Program-made: the position numbers and the translations under genes
Shown: one piece after another, positions 1 to 8,469 of the stretch
Numbering within the stretch: the stretch's first letter is position 1
Layout: every line of letters starts with the position of its first letter
Source of the DNA: Patescibacteria group bacterium
GTDB lineage: Bacteria; Patescibacteriota; Patescibacteriia; WFTA01; S139-112
Length of the DNA stretch: 21,478 nt
Reading direction: 5' to 3'
Assembly: GCA_015485715.1 (NCBI GenBank)
Contig: WFTA01000075.1
Span: 1 to 21,478, forward strand
The notes under the pieces: generated by a model
What the model was told of the DNA's origin: nothing
The model's database searches: none
Seen by the model: the letters and a program-made list of their open reading frames with translations, nothing else

Positions 1-2252
1 ACTTTTATAACTATGTCTTGGATCTGTTTAAATCTTTCTTTTTCTTCAGGGAAAATAAGACTTTCATCTGCCTCAGGCCAACTGGCAACTATTAGCATAT
101 CTTCATCTATCAGATTTTTTTCTTTCAGGATTTGCCAGATGTGTTCAGTAATGTAAGGAAGGTATGGATGAGCGAGTTTTAAGATGTGGTAGAGGATATA
201 AAGTAAAATATTTTCTTTATTTTCTTCAAATTTGCTTATCTCAAGATACCAGTCAGCAAACTGATGCCATGTAAATTCATAGACGCCTTCTATAGGATAA
301 GATAAGTTGTATTTCTCAAGGTTTTGGGTTGATTTTTGGATAAGGTGATGGAGATTTGTTAAAATCCACTTATCAGAAAGTATTAGCTTTTCTTTATCTA
401 TATTAATGCTTGGCTTTGTGTCCTTTTCATCTATTTTCATCAGGATAAATCTGGCAATGTTCCAAAGTTTGTTAACAAAATTTCTGTTTCCTTTTATTTT
501 TTCTTCATATATTTTTATATCCCCTCCGGGTGCAATATTGCTAATCAGTGAAAGTCTTAGAGCATCTGCTCCATATTTGTCTATCATTTCTATAGGATCT
601 ATACCATTTCCTTTTGACTTGGACATTTTTTGCCCCTTTCTGTCTCTTATCATACCGTGCAGGTAAACTGTTTTAAAAGGTATTTCTCCCAAGTGATATG
701 TGGTCATAATAATCATACGGGCCACCCAAAAGAAAAGAATATCATAACCAGTTTCTAAAACAGAAGTAGGATGATAAACAGCTAAATCTCCTTTTTTTAC
801 AATTTCTTCGCCTTTTTCCTCTACATTCTCAGGCCAGCCTAGGGTGGAAAAAGTCCATAGAGCAGATGAAAACCAAGTATCAAGCGTATCTTCATCTTGC
901 ATCCATCCTTCTCCTTCAGGCTTTTCAAGCCCTACATATACATCTTCTCCTTTATACCAAACAGGCATTCTATGGCCGTACCAAATTTGGCGGGAAATAT
1001 TCCAATCCCTTAAGTTTTCAATCCATTGAAAATAAATCTTTTTAAATCTTTCGGGCAGAATCTGTATTTTCCCGGATCTTACCACATAGTCAGCCAGTTC
1101 TTTAAGTGAGGCAGTATTTCCCAAATCTTTTTGCCATTCTTTATTTTTCACCCTGACTTTTTTATTCATATCTATAAACCATTGTTTGGAAGGAATAGGC
1201 TCTATAGTTCTGCCGCATCTATAGCACACTGACAGATTGTTGTCTATTTCTTCCACTTTTTCCAAAAGGTTTGCTTTTTCCAGATCTTCTACAAATTTTT
1301 CTCTTGCATCTTGTACAGTTAATCCTTGGTAAGGGCCTGCTTTTTCAGTCATTCTTCCTCTTTCATCTATAATTTGGATTAGGGGCAGATCATACTCCTT
1401 AGCCCAGAGCCAGTCCTGATAGGAGTGAGCAGGAGTAACACCTATTGCTCCTGATCCAAATTCAGGATCCACTCCTCTGTCTGCAAAGACTTTGACTTTG
1501 ATGTTTACTTTGCCGAGATTTATCTCAAGATCTTTTCCTATATAGTTTTTGTATCTTTCATCATTTGGATTAACAGCTACGCCAGTGTCTCCCAGCTTGG
1601 TCTCAGGCCGTGTGGTGGCAACAGTCAAAGGTCCGTATTTGATGTAATAGAGTTTGGCTTTGTTTTCCTTATACTCTACTTCATCATCTGATAGAGTGGA
1701 GGCGCATTTAGGGCACCAGTTGACAACTCTAAGTCCTCTGTAGATAAGCCCGTCTTCATACATTTTTACAAAAGCGTATTGGACAGCACGAGTTAAGCCT
1801 TCATCCAGAGTAAATCTTTCTCTGGACCAGTCACAGGATGATCCCATTTTTTTCATCTGCTTTTTTATTGTTCCCTGACTGGAAGATACAAATTCTTCCA
1901 CTTTTTTTAGAAATTCTTCTCTGCCCAGATCCCATCTGCGTTTTCCTTCTTCTTTAATAAGTTTTTTCTCTACCACATTTTGAGTGGCAATAGCTGCGTG
2001 GTCTGTGCCGGGCAGCCAGAGAGTTTTGTCACCTTTCATCCTGTGGTATCTTGTGAGCGTATCTTGGATTACAAGCATCAGGGAGTGTCCCAGATGCAGA
2101 ATACCTGTTGCATTGGGTGGTGGAAGAGGTATAGAGTAGGAATTCTGCCTTTCACCCGGCAGATTGTCAGGATTGAAATATCCGCTCTTTTCCCATATCT
2201 TATAGAGATTGTCTTCTACATCTTTTGAATTGTAAGCTTTTGGTAAATCCAT
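1..2252 (-). CDS. valS: valine--tRNA ligase (ValRS), C-terminus outside the window
   Basis: Class I aminoacyl-tRNA synthetase that charges tRNA-Val with valine in the cytoplasm. Translating the minus strand from the ATG at 2252 gives about 750 codons with no stop before the window edge. The HIGH-type signature is seen as H53-L-G-H56, preceded by the ValRS run PPPNATGI. KMSKS lies at about residues 542-546 (bases 615-629) in the same frame, so the catalytic core is intact. Between them are Cys pairs (CYRCG, WCPKC) typical of the zinc-bearing bacterial form, and the DTWFSSALW motif. Most ValRS have about 850-900 residues, so only part of the C-terminal region is missing. The start is preferred because the family N-terminus follows directly; no Shine-Dalgarno is visible. 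The gene lies 131 bases after a T-box terminator, which implies control by uncharged tRNA-Val. Confidence 0.96.
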   Translation of the reverse strand, partial: MDLPKAYNSKDVEDNLYKIWEKSGYFNPDNLPGERQNSYSIPLPPPNATGILHLGHSLMLVIQDTLTRYHRMKGDKTLWLPGTDHAAIATQNVVEKKLIKEEGKRRWDLGREEFLKKVEEFVSSSQGTIKKQMKKMGSSCDWSRERFTLDEGLTRAVQYAFVKMYEDGLIYRGLRVVNWCPKCASTLSDDEVEYKENKAKLYYIKYGPLTVATTRPETKLGDTGVAVNPNDERYKNYIGKDLEINLGKVNIKVKVFADRGVDPEFGSGAIGVTPAHSYQDWLWAKEYDLPLIQIIDERGRMTEKAGPYQGLTVQDAREKFVEDLEKANLLEKVEEIDNNLSVCYRCGRTIEPIPSKQWFIDMNKKVRVKNKEWQKDLGNTASLKELADYVVRSGKIQILPERFKKIYFQWIENLRDWNISRQIWYGHRMPVWYKGEDVYVGLEKPEGEGWMQDEDTLDTWFSSALWTFSTLGWPENVEEKGEEIVKKGDLAVYHPTSVLETGYDILFFWVARMIIMTTYHLGEIPFKTVYLHGMIRDRKGQKMSKSKGNGIDPIEMIDKYGADALRLSLISNIAPGGDIKIYEEKIKGNRNFVNKLWNIARFILMKIDEKDTKPSINIDKEKLILSDKWILTNLHHLIQKSTQNLEKYNLSYPIEGVYEFTWHQFADWYLEISKFEENKENILLYILYHILKLAHPYLPYITEHIWQILKEKNLIDEDMLIVASWPEADESLIFPEEKERFKQIQDIVIK

Positions 2253-2382
2253 AAGAATTATTTAATTGTATTAACTAGATTTTATACTTTTAATACTTAT
2301 TCATTCTTATTCATTTATTTATTACTACTGAACAAAATTTTATCTTTTATTAGTTTGAAAATTAGAAAATTGATAATTGAAA

Positions 2383-2436
2383 ATTAAATAAAACCCGTCC
2401 TCAGTATACCTCTTTTGAGATATCTCCAAGGACGGG
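2383..2436 (-). terminator. Rho-independent terminator of the valS T-box
   Basis: On the minus strand, CCCGUCCU (2436-2429) pairs with AGGACGGG (2401-2394). An inner stem AUAUCUC/GAGGUAU with an AAAA loop lies inside. A U-rich tail follows at 2393-2383. The 5' arm lies just after the T-box core, so tRNA-stabilised antiterminator pairing would exclude this hairpin. Confidence 0.88.
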
Positions 2437-2592
2437 CTTTTACCCGCGGTACCACCTTGGTTCCCCGACAGATGTCGGAGCACTCATTACAGCTGTAACG
2501 GGCTTACCCGGCAGGTTCTACTCTCTTTTGCCTTTGCAAAAGATTTCTTCCTGCGGCTCGTCTGGTGACTAGCCAGACTCAAACGCCTTTGT
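2383..2592 (-). promoter_or_regulatory. T-box leader of valS with a very short Stem I
   Basis: Transcription-attenuation riboswitch that senses uncharged tRNA. Read on the minus strand, the order is as follows. (1) Hairpin 2578-2560, a perfect 6-bp stem GUCUGG/CCAGAC with loop CUAGUCA, which contains the Val codon GUC (2569-2567) followed by a purine. (2) A GCAGG/CCUGC stem around an internal loop with GAA opposite AGUA, like a loop-E/S-turn, capped by a 7-bp hairpin (2542-2525). (3) CGGG-UAAG-CCCG, like Stem IIA/B. (4) A CCGAC/GUCGG hairpin, like Stem III. (5) The T-box core AAGGUGGUACCGCGG at 2458-2444. (6) The terminator. The UGGU of the core can pair with an ACCA tRNA end, matching the A discriminator usual for tRNA-Val. 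The T-box call is firm; the specifier assignment is inference. No canonical long Stem I with distal loops fits between the promoter and hairpin 1. Confidence 0.9.
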
Positions 2593-2596
2593 ATAT

Positions 2597-2625
2597 ATGG
2601 TATATTTTTTTATAGAATATGTCAA
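2597..2625 (-). promoter_or_regulatory. sigma-70-type promoter for the valS leader
   Basis: Minus strand: a perfect -35 box TTGACA (2625-2620), a 17-base spacer, and TACCAT (2602-2597) as -10. An alternative -10, TATACC, has a 15-base spacer. The predicted start near 2590 lies about 12 bases before the first T-box hairpin, leaving no room for a longer Stem I. Confidence 0.7.
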
Positions 2626-2639
2626 TAAAATGCAAAATT

Positions 2640-2948
2640 TAAAAGGCAAAATTAAGAAAAATATATTTAATTTTCAAATTTTCACCCCAGTTATCCAACA
2701 GGGCAAAATAACCAATTTTCAATCAAACACCAATTTCCCTTTTCAATAAATTTCCTAATGAATTAATTTTCAACCCTGAACAAATTAATTTGTTAAAAAA
2801 AAGTTAATATCAAAATATATACTACTATAACTCTTCTTTCCATACTTTGAAAAACTCATCAAGAAATTATCTCTTACTATTCTGTGCTTTATTCACAAGG
2901 TTGGTAAGTACTTTTTATCTAATTGGTAATATGTTAGGAGTTAATTGA
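2640..2948. other. intergenic AT-rich stretch, no gene seen
   Basis: No reading frame with a recognisable product. The first part holds degenerate copies of the dispersed intergenic motifs seen elsewhere here: AATTTTC-like words and, near 2689-2706, CCCCAGTTATCCAACAGG, a relative of the CCCAGTCATCCGAC palindromes near 15112 and 19083. The rest is plain AT-rich sequence. Confidence 0.5.
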
Positions 2949-3401
2949 TCAGGAAATAATCTTACTGTTTAATTGTTGGATTGTAATCTTTCTCCTGTCT
3001 CCTGTGAGGTGGCTGAGGTGTATGAAAATTGTCCTTTGAGGCAGGATGTTTTTTATTTTATCTGCCCATTCTATGAGAATAAGCGAGGACCTGTCATTTA
3101 AATATTCGTCTATACCCAGATCATAGAGCTGAGATTCTGATTCTAACCTGTAACAATCTATGTGAACAATCTTTTTGATTTTATCTTTGTTTTTTACTGT
3201 TTTATACTCATTTATAATTGTGAAAGTAGGGCTTGTCACTTGTTGCTCTATGCCAAAATATCTGCATATACCTTTGATAAAGGTAGTTTTCCCAGCCCCT
3301 AAATCGCCTATAAACCCAATTACATCACCTCCTTTTAAATCAGCTGCAGATTCGTATGCTTTGTTTTGTGTATCCAAATCTGATATAGTAGTAATAGTCA
3401 T
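2949..3401 (-). CDS. tsaE: tRNA threonylcarbamoyladenosine biosynthesis ATPase TsaE
   Basis: P-loop ATPase of the t6A37 tRNA-modification machinery; it works with TsaD and TsaB to drive turnover of the threonylcarbamoyl-transfer complex. The 150-residue length is normal for the family (formerly YjeE). Walker A is GDLGAGKTT at residues 32-40. Family blocks follow: SPTF at 57-60, HID-YRL around 80-86 and the acidic LIEWADK around 109-115. Its partner TsaD is encoded in this window at 9976-11031, but TsaB and TsaC are not. No strong ribosome site precedes the ATG. It is divergent from the HExxH gene, with a 60-base shared intergenic region. Confidence 0.95.
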   Translation of the reverse strand: MTITTISDLDTQNKAYESAADLKGGDVIGFIGDLGAGKTTFIKGICRYFGIEQQVTSPTFTIINEYKTVKNKDKIKKIVHIDCYRLESESQLYDLGIDEYLNDRSSLILIEWADKIKNILPQRTIFIHLSHLTGDRRKITIQQLNSKIIS

Positions 3402-3461
3402 ACTTATGTGATTAATACCTATATTTAGCTTATATTATTTGATAATTTTTGCAATCTATAT

Positions 3462-4682
3462 ATGAATCGAAGAGAAATGTTGAAGGCATTTTTAGGAGTA
3501 GGAACATATATACTGCTCGAATTGTTGTTTGGCCCTTTATCTGTTTTTTCTCAAGAGCGTAAGAGTGATAAAAATGTGAGTAAAATTATTAACTATTTAA
3601 AAAAATATTATGTGGGCTCAATTGAGGATTTAGAGATAGATGATTATTCAGGAAAGGAGATAGAAAATACAGGTTGTACTATAGTATTTAAAACAGAAGA
3701 TTATGATTTAAACAATATTAATAGCTTTGCACCAAAGATTGGTTTAAGATATAGAGATGGAAAAATAATTATTGAAAATAAAAGAGTAAACTTAGAAAAT
3801 TTTCTTAAGTTTTTACCCGGACATCTTTTGTACCAGATTGAATTGTTGTTAAAACAAGAAAACAACACAAATAGGAAGGAAGAGATACAAAAAACAATAA
3901 ACAAGCTTCACACAAGCGCAAAGGGGTTATTCTCAAGCAAAGAGAAGTTTGGTTATGACAGTGTATATAAATGGTTTGAAGATAATATAAAAGACATAAG
4001 AGTTGTTTTGAAAAACAATGGATTAGAGACAGATAAGCTTATCCAAGAGCTTGAGCAAATTTATTTTATATATACTTTTTATTCAAATTTGTATATCAAA
4101 TATGAAGTTCCTCATGAAGTTGGGCATCATATATTTTATATGTATTGTAAAGATGATGGAGATAAATTAGTAAGATTATTTGAATTGTTTAAGAAACGAT
4201 ATTCATATGAAATGCATCTTGTAGATGAGTATGAAAAATATCTTGAACATAGAAAATATTCTGTTGATAATAAGGAAGGTTTATTAAAATTTTTTGAACA
4301 AATACAACCTTCGTATGATATTTTGGCAGAGAAGAAAATAAATTTTCAAAAGTTACAGAGCTGCATGGATAATATTGTGTCTGGGTCTAATTCAAAGTTA
4401 GTTAAAAAATGTTTTCTTGTTTTATCTGAATATTTTGCTGTACTTTATTCAAGCTATACAGTGGGGGACATGGAAGAGTTTTTTGAACAAAAATTGAAAA
4501 GAGTTTCACTTTATAAGAAGCTGGATAAGTATGGAAGAAATATTCAAATATCAAACCTACCTCAGGGAGTTAAGCTTATATTTAGCTATCTTCATTGGAA
4601 AGTATTTCTTACAAATCATTTAAATTTGCGTCAAAGCGAAAGAGATTTTATTGAGAATATTGTTGATAACGTTCCAGTATAA
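3462..4682 (+). CDS. putative exported zinc metalloprotein with an HExxH motif
   Basis: Unrecognised family, 406 residues. The N-terminus has two arginines and a hydrophobic stretch (NRREMLKAFLGVG, then residues 15-30), resembling a Tat or Sec signal, so export is likely. H218-E-V-G-H222 is a textbook HExxH zinc motif. A candidate third ligand, E323 in SEYFA, lies about 100 residues on within a predicted helix, the arrangement of gluzincin-type peptidases. The rest is rich in Lys, Glu and Tyr and mostly helical-looking, with no further family motif. Composition is very AT-rich compared with valS or tsaD, which may point to recent acquisition or weak constraint. It is a lone plus-strand gene between minus-strand genes, with no clear Shine-Dalgarno. 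Peptidase activity is inference from the motif. Confidence 0.72.
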   Translation: MNRREMLKAFLGVGTYILLELLFGPLSVFSQERKSDKNVSKIINYLKKYYVGSIEDLEIDDYSGKEIENTGCTIVFKTEDYDLNNINSFAPKIGLRYRDGKIIIENKRVNLENFLKFLPGHLLYQIELLLKQENNTNRKEEIQKTINKLHTSAKGLFSSKEKFGYDSVYKWFEDNIKDIRVVLKNNGLETDKLIQELEQIYFIYTFYSNLYIKYEVPHEVGHHIFYMYCKDDGDKLVRLFELFKKRYSYEMHLVDEYEKYLEHRKYSVDNKEGLLKFFEQIQPSYDILAEKKINFQKLQSCMDNIVSGSNSKLVKKCFLVLSEYFAVLYSSYTVGDMEEFFEQKLKRVSLYKKLDKYGRNIQISNLPQGVKLIFSYLHWKVFLTNHLNLRQSERDFIENIVDNVPV

Positions 4683-4691
4683 ATTTATCTT

Positions 4692-5126
4692 CTAGATAAT
4701 TTTAATCTTACCGCCTTTGCCCTTTTCTGCTTTCCAAATTTTATTGAAAGGGATATTGGTTTTTAGTTGCTGATCATGTGTAACCACTATACATGCACCT
4801 TGAAAGGATTTAAGGCCTTTCTCTAAAGCTAATATAGCTTCTATATCGATGAATATAGTTGGTTCGTCAAGGATAAGTAAGTTGGGTTGAATGATATTTA
4901 TAAGTGCAAACATAAGCCTAGTTCTTTCTCCTGCTGAAAGTGTATTGATTTTTTGTCTCAATTTTTCTGCTATAATATTAAATTTCACCAATATACTTCT
5001 TACATATCCCTCTTCTGCTGTAATACCAGATTGTGATAATTGATCTTTAATATAATCCCAAACATTTTTATCATTTTGTTCTAATCTTTCTTGTTTTATG
5101 TAAAATATTCTACATCCAGAAGGGAG
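4692..5126 (-). pseudogene. ABC-F ATPase, C-terminal part (second ABC core), out of frame with its N-terminal part
   Basis: This frame is open from about 5126 to the stop at 4692 and continues the protein begun at 6381 once one A is removed from the A8 run (5134-5127). It carries the second signature LSAGERTRL and Walker B LLILDEPTIFIDIEA, then the switch histidine in VVTHD. The first in-frame ATG is at 4991, so a separate 99-residue product would lack Walker A and could not be a working ATPase. Joined, the two parts give about 562 residues, a normal ABC-F size. Sequencing or assembly error, a true mutation, or slippage are all possible. Confidence 0.82.
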
Positions 5127-6381
5127 TTTTTTTTATTAACTCATCAAAAAGTTTGTTAAGAAAGTATGTTTTCCCAGCTCCATTTTTACCTTCAAGGAGA
5201 ATTTTATCCTGAGGTGCCATATAACCTGATGCAGTCGATAATAATTCGTCTTCAGGTACGGAGAATACTAATTTTTTTCTCATTGGTGTTTGTTCAAACT
5301 TAAAAGCTATTTCATATATTTTTTTGTCAGGTTTGAGACCCTCCTTTTGTTTGGATATTTTTTCTAGAGCTTTTTGGAGGTGCCTGCGTGTTCTTGCATT
5401 GTGTTCTTCTTGATATTGTTTAAAATTCCGTGCAAGTTTATCATTATCACGCGGTTTTTGATGTTTTCTGCTGGTTTGATGGAGTTGTGATAGTTCTCTT
5501 TTAATTTCTTTGTGTTGTCTAGCAAGATTTGCTAGTTGGGCTTCTCTTTCTTGTTCTTCTTTTTCTTTTATTAAAATTACCTCAGATAAAGTAAGATTGT
5601 ATTCTTGAGTTGTGTGTTTCTCTGGATCAAGGTAAAGTGTGGTGTTTGAGATTTGATCTGCTATATCTCTGTTATGAGTTACCACTATAGTGCCTACCTT
5701 TTTCTTAATATTATTAATTATTTTCATTAGTACTTCTATCCCTTGTTCATCTAACTGAGTGTCTATTTCATCCATTAAAACAAAATCATGGTTGAAAGAC
5801 AGGGTTAATAGTAAAAGCTTAAGTTTTTGCTTCTGGCCTCCGCTTAGAGTGTTTACGTTTTGATTTAAATCAAAATCTATATAGCAATTATCTGCGCTAT
5901 ATTTATTTAGCAGTTTTATTGCTTTTTGAAGGTTTGATTCAAAGTTATATCCATCAAGATTATTAAAAGTTTCACTTAGCAGACCATATTGTTCCAGTAA
6001 GTTGTGGTTATTTGGATATTTTTTCATCTCTTCAGTGAGTTTGTGCATCTGTTCTTCGATTTCTCTTAAGCCAAGTTTTGTGTAAAGCCAATCGTGTACT
6101 GAATAATCAGAAAATCCAATCTCTTGATTAAGATATATTACATTACCTGATATTTGTACTTTATTTTTTTCACTTTCAGGTACTTGTATATTACCTGATA
6201 TTATTTTAAGAAGTACAGATTTACCCGCTCCATTAGGGCCGGCAAGTATTTTAATCTCTTTTTGAGATAATGATAATGATAGATTATCAAACAATGATTG
6301 CCCGTTTATTTCATAGTTTAAATTTTGTATAGTAATTCTAGGAATCATCATATTTATTTCTTGTGTTTCTATACGAGTCAT
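5110..6381 (-). CDS. ABC-F family ATPase, N-terminal part (frameshifted)
   Basis: ABC-F proteins are soluble twin-ABC ATPases that act on the ribosome in translation or antibiotic protection. Seen: first ABC core with Walker A GPNGAGKS (48-55), signature LSGGQ (179-183), Walker B FVLMDE (200-205) and switch histidine H236. A long basic, charged linker (about 265-350) follows, then the second Walker A GKNGAGKT (398-405). The frame then stops after FWM at 5110. The first Walker B reads LMDEIDTQLD rather than the usual LDEPTNHLD. No transmembrane segments. The start could also be one of the paired Met at 11-12, next to IPRITIQNL. It lies 25 bases after mpg and probably shares its transcript. Substrate or drug specificity cannot be told from sequence. 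Confidence 0.85.
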   Translation of the reverse strand: MTRIETQEINMMIPRITIQNLNYEINGQSLFDNLSLSLSQKEIKILAGPNGAGKSVLLKIISGNIQVPESEKNKVQISGNVIYLNQEIGFSDYSVHDWLYTKLGLREIEEQMHKLTEEMKKYPNNHNLLEQYGLLSETFNNLDGYNFESNLQKAIKLLNKYSADNCYIDFDLNQNVNTLSGGQKQKLKLLLLTLSFNHDFVLMDEIDTQLDEQGIEVLMKIINNIKKKVGTIVVTHNRDIADQISNTTLYLDPEKHTTQEYNLTLSEVILIKEKEEQEREAQLANLARQHKEIKRELSQLHQTSRKHQKPRDNDKLARNFKQYQEEHNARTRRHLQKALEKISKQKEGLKPDKKIYEIAFKFEQTPMRKKLVFSVPEDELLSTASGYMAPQDKILLEGKNGAGKTYFLNKLFDELIKKTPFWM

Positions 6382-6406
6382 ATATGTATAATATTATATT
6401 ATCTTT

Positions 6407-6994
6407 TCAAAATAAACAATCTTCATCTATATAAAATCTCCAGAGTTTGTTTTTCCATTCTCCCGCATAATCTACTCCTATTCTGGGAGATTTATGGATG
6501 TCCTTTTTCCCTACCTTAACTCCTCCATCTGTAATATATATTTTATCTGATTTTGTAATGTCAATCCTGTCTAAAGATTTGTCAATTTGAAGAGCTTGGC
6601 AGAGCTTTCCCGGGCCGTCAGATAGGTGATGTATGTTTTTATCTTTTATTTTTCTTAATTTTTTCATTTTATCTATTCCTTCCAGAGGATAGATAGCCCG
6701 TATCAGAACAGCAGAAGGAATGTCTTTTTTATCAGTTGTGACATTGAAGCAGTAATACATACCATAGATAAGATAGATATATGTGTATCCTCCTTGATCA
6801 AACATAATACTGTTTCTGGGAGTTCTGCCCCTTGATGCATGAGATGCTTTGTCCTGCAGCCCGTGATATGCTTCTGTCTCTGTAATTATACCTGAGAGAG
6901 TACATCCTTTATATTTTCTTACAAGCACCTTTCCAAGCAGATCAGGTGCGACTTTGTAAGCCGGCCGCAGAAAAAAACCTCTTTTCAGTCTCAT
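6407..6994 (-). CDS. mpg: 3-methyladenine DNA glycosylase (AAG/MPG family)
   Basis: Excises alkylated purines and related bases, starting base-excision repair. 195 residues, normal for the bacterial family. Active-site residues are conserved by comparison with the human enzyme: ETEAY with catalytic Glu41 and Tyr43, His52 in ASHASRGRTPRN, the base-replacing Tyr77 in YLIYGMYYCFN, and Asn84. The family block DGPGKL follows. The protein starts directly with the family N-terminus (RGFFLRPA-VAPDLLGK). It is upstream of the ABC-F gene in the same direction, with a short gap. Confidence 0.95.
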   Translation of the reverse strand: MRLKRGFFLRPAYKVAPDLLGKVLVRKYKGCTLSGIITETEAYHGLQDKASHASRGRTPRNSIMFDQGGYTYIYLIYGMYYCFNVTTDKKDIPSAVLIRAIYPLEGIDKMKKLRKIKDKNIHHLSDGPGKLCQALQIDKSLDRIDITKSDKIYITDGGVKVGKKDIHKSPRIGVDYAGEWKNKLWRFYIDEDCLF

Positions 6995-7034
6995 ATTTTT
7001 TGGTTAATTTTTGTTTTATTATAGCAGTAAGTAG

Positions 7035-7919
7035 CTATTTTTCAATTTTGATTGAAGTTTTTGACTGGGCTTTAATTTTTTGTTTTGCTTTTATATTCAC
7101 AGAAGTTCCTGTAGCTTGGATAGATGAGCGCACCTTAACCTGTCCATTGTTGAAAGATTTTTCAAAGTCTATTTTTTTGTTACCATCTGTTTGTATGTTT
7201 ATATATCTTTCAAATTCTACACCGTTTCTGTCTGCTCTTTCTTTGATGATTACTATGTTTTTATTTGGTGCATTTTGAAGGTTGAAGCGGTTTCTCCTCT
7301 CTGTTTGTCTGATTCTTTGTTTAATCTCTTTAAGTCTTTTCAAAAGCGCTTCTTTTCTGTCTTCAGGTATTGTTTGAAATTTTATTTTGTTTTCTACTCT
7401 GTCTATAGTTTGTATTGCTTTTTGTTTGTCTATAGCAGAGTATTGGCTGATAATTTCAGTATAGTGGCTAATATCAGATGGAGACAGTCTTTCCAGATGT
7501 CTGGAAACAGATTTTAGTATTTTATCTTTGGTGCGGGGATTGAGACTTTCCCTTTTTTTTATATGTATTTCTATTCTTTTTAATCTTCTTTTTAGAATAG
7601 TAGGGGTAATCTTTTTCTGTAGTGGCTTGGGAGCTGTCTTTACTATGGCTTCTTCTATGTTGTATTTTAGAGGATATAGTGGTGATGAGATATCTATATC
7701 AGATGCAGCCAGGGCTGTAGATCCTATAATTAGAAACATAATGACTGCAATGGCTGTGTATTTGAATGAGAGTCTAAAGACATACTTTGCCTGATGTTTG
7801 GGAGAAATATCTGAGAGATTCTTCTCAATATTCTGACGTATCTCAAGTATGAGACTGTCGTCTGCAATCTTTTTTTGTTTGATGTTCCTGAGTATATCTT
7901 TGATGTCTTTATTTCTCAT
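7035..7919 (-). CDS. DUF5667-like membrane protein, candidate partner/anti-sigma of the adjacent ECF sigma factor
   Basis: 294 residues. A cytoplasmic-looking N-terminus (1-50, charged) is followed by one membrane segment (about 53-73, AIAVIMFLIIGSTALAA). A block beginning SPLYPLKYNIEEA matches the DUF5667 pattern. The remainder is helical and very rich in Lys/Arg (about 100-210), ending in a polar, possibly beta-rich tail (220-294). Its ATG overlaps the end of the sigma gene by 11 bases, so the two are translationally coupled. One membrane span plus this coupling is the standard arrangement of an ECF sigma factor and its regulator; the anti-sigma role is inference, since no zinc anti-sigma HxxxCxxC motif is seen. 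Confidence 0.8.
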   Translation of the reverse strand: MRNKDIKDILRNIKQKKIADDSLILEIRQNIEKNLSDISPKHQAKYVFRLSFKYTAIAVIMFLIIGSTALAASDIDISSPLYPLKYNIEEAIVKTAPKPLQKKITPTILKRRLKRIEIHIKKRESLNPRTKDKILKSVSRHLERLSPSDISHYTEIISQYSAIDKQKAIQTIDRVENKIKFQTIPEDRKEALLKRLKEIKQRIRQTERRNRFNLQNAPNKNIVIIKERADRNGVEFERYINIQTDGNKKIDFEKSFNNGQVKVRSSIQATGTSVNIKAKQKIKAQSKTSIKIEK

Positions 7920-8430
7920 ATATTTCTTCTAATTTTTTCTTAGCATGTTTTAAAGCTCTGTGTATGAGTACGTAGATGTTTGTATTGCTTTTGCCAAGCA
8001 CTTTTGATATTTCACCTATACTCATATCTTCTATATATCTCATCATCAGTACATCTCTGTATTCATCTTTCATACTGTTGAGTATTTTTATAAGTGTTTG
8101 CTCTTTGTCTAAGTGTTCAGAATTTCCCTTTTGGGAGATTATATCTGGTGGGAGTGTTTCATCTAGAGATATGGTATGGTTTTGTTTCCTGCTTTCGTCT
8201 ATGATGAGATTGTAAGCAGTTTTATACAAAAGAGCTCTGATATTTTTTATTTTTGCGTTTTTATTTGTGCAGTATTTCCATACTTTTAAAAATGTCTGTT
8301 GAAGCAGGTCTTTGGTTTTTTCTTTGTCTTGTCTGGTTTTGTAGTAGATAAAGCGAAAAATATCCTGCGCATATTTATCATACGCCTGCATAAATGCTTG
8401 TTTTTTGGCTGCTGTATGTTGATTATCCAT
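7909..8430 (-). CDS. ECF-type RNA polymerase sigma factor
   Basis: 173 residues, the normal ECF length with only regions 2 and 4. Region 2 spans about 14-82 (AYDKYAQDIFRFIYYKT, then DLLQQTFLKVW and the DNA-melting part ending in IDESRK). Region 4 spans about 111-168, with a helix-turn-helix (SIGEISKVLGKSNTNIYVLIHRA). It directs RNA polymerase to a stress or surface regulon that cannot be named from sequence. It is first in a two-gene unit with the overlapping DUF5667 protein and is preceded by a good sigma-70 promoter. Confidence 0.93.
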   Translation of the reverse strand: MDNQHTAAKKQAFMQAYDKYAQDIFRFIYYKTRQDKEKTKDLLQQTFLKVWKYCTNKNAKIKNIRALLYKTAYNLIIDESRKQNHTISLDETLPPDIISQKGNSEHLDKEQTLIKILNSMKDEYRDVLMMRYIEDMSIGEISKVLGKSNTNIYVLIHRALKHAKKKLEEIYEK

Positions 8431-8469
8431 TTATGATAAGACGGGTATATTATAAAAATCTTACACTTG

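Noticed and set aside
406..2228. Plus-strand open frames of 61-86 codons
   Set aside because: They lie antisense to valS, which has conserved motifs in one frame; the plus-strand translations match no family.
2515..2555. GUA in the AGAGUAGAA internal loop as the T-box specifier
   Set aside because: AGUA opposite GAA looks like the S-turn of Stem II, and the segment runs straight into the Stem IIA/B-like element. GUC in the first hairpin loop is the better candidate, though not proven.
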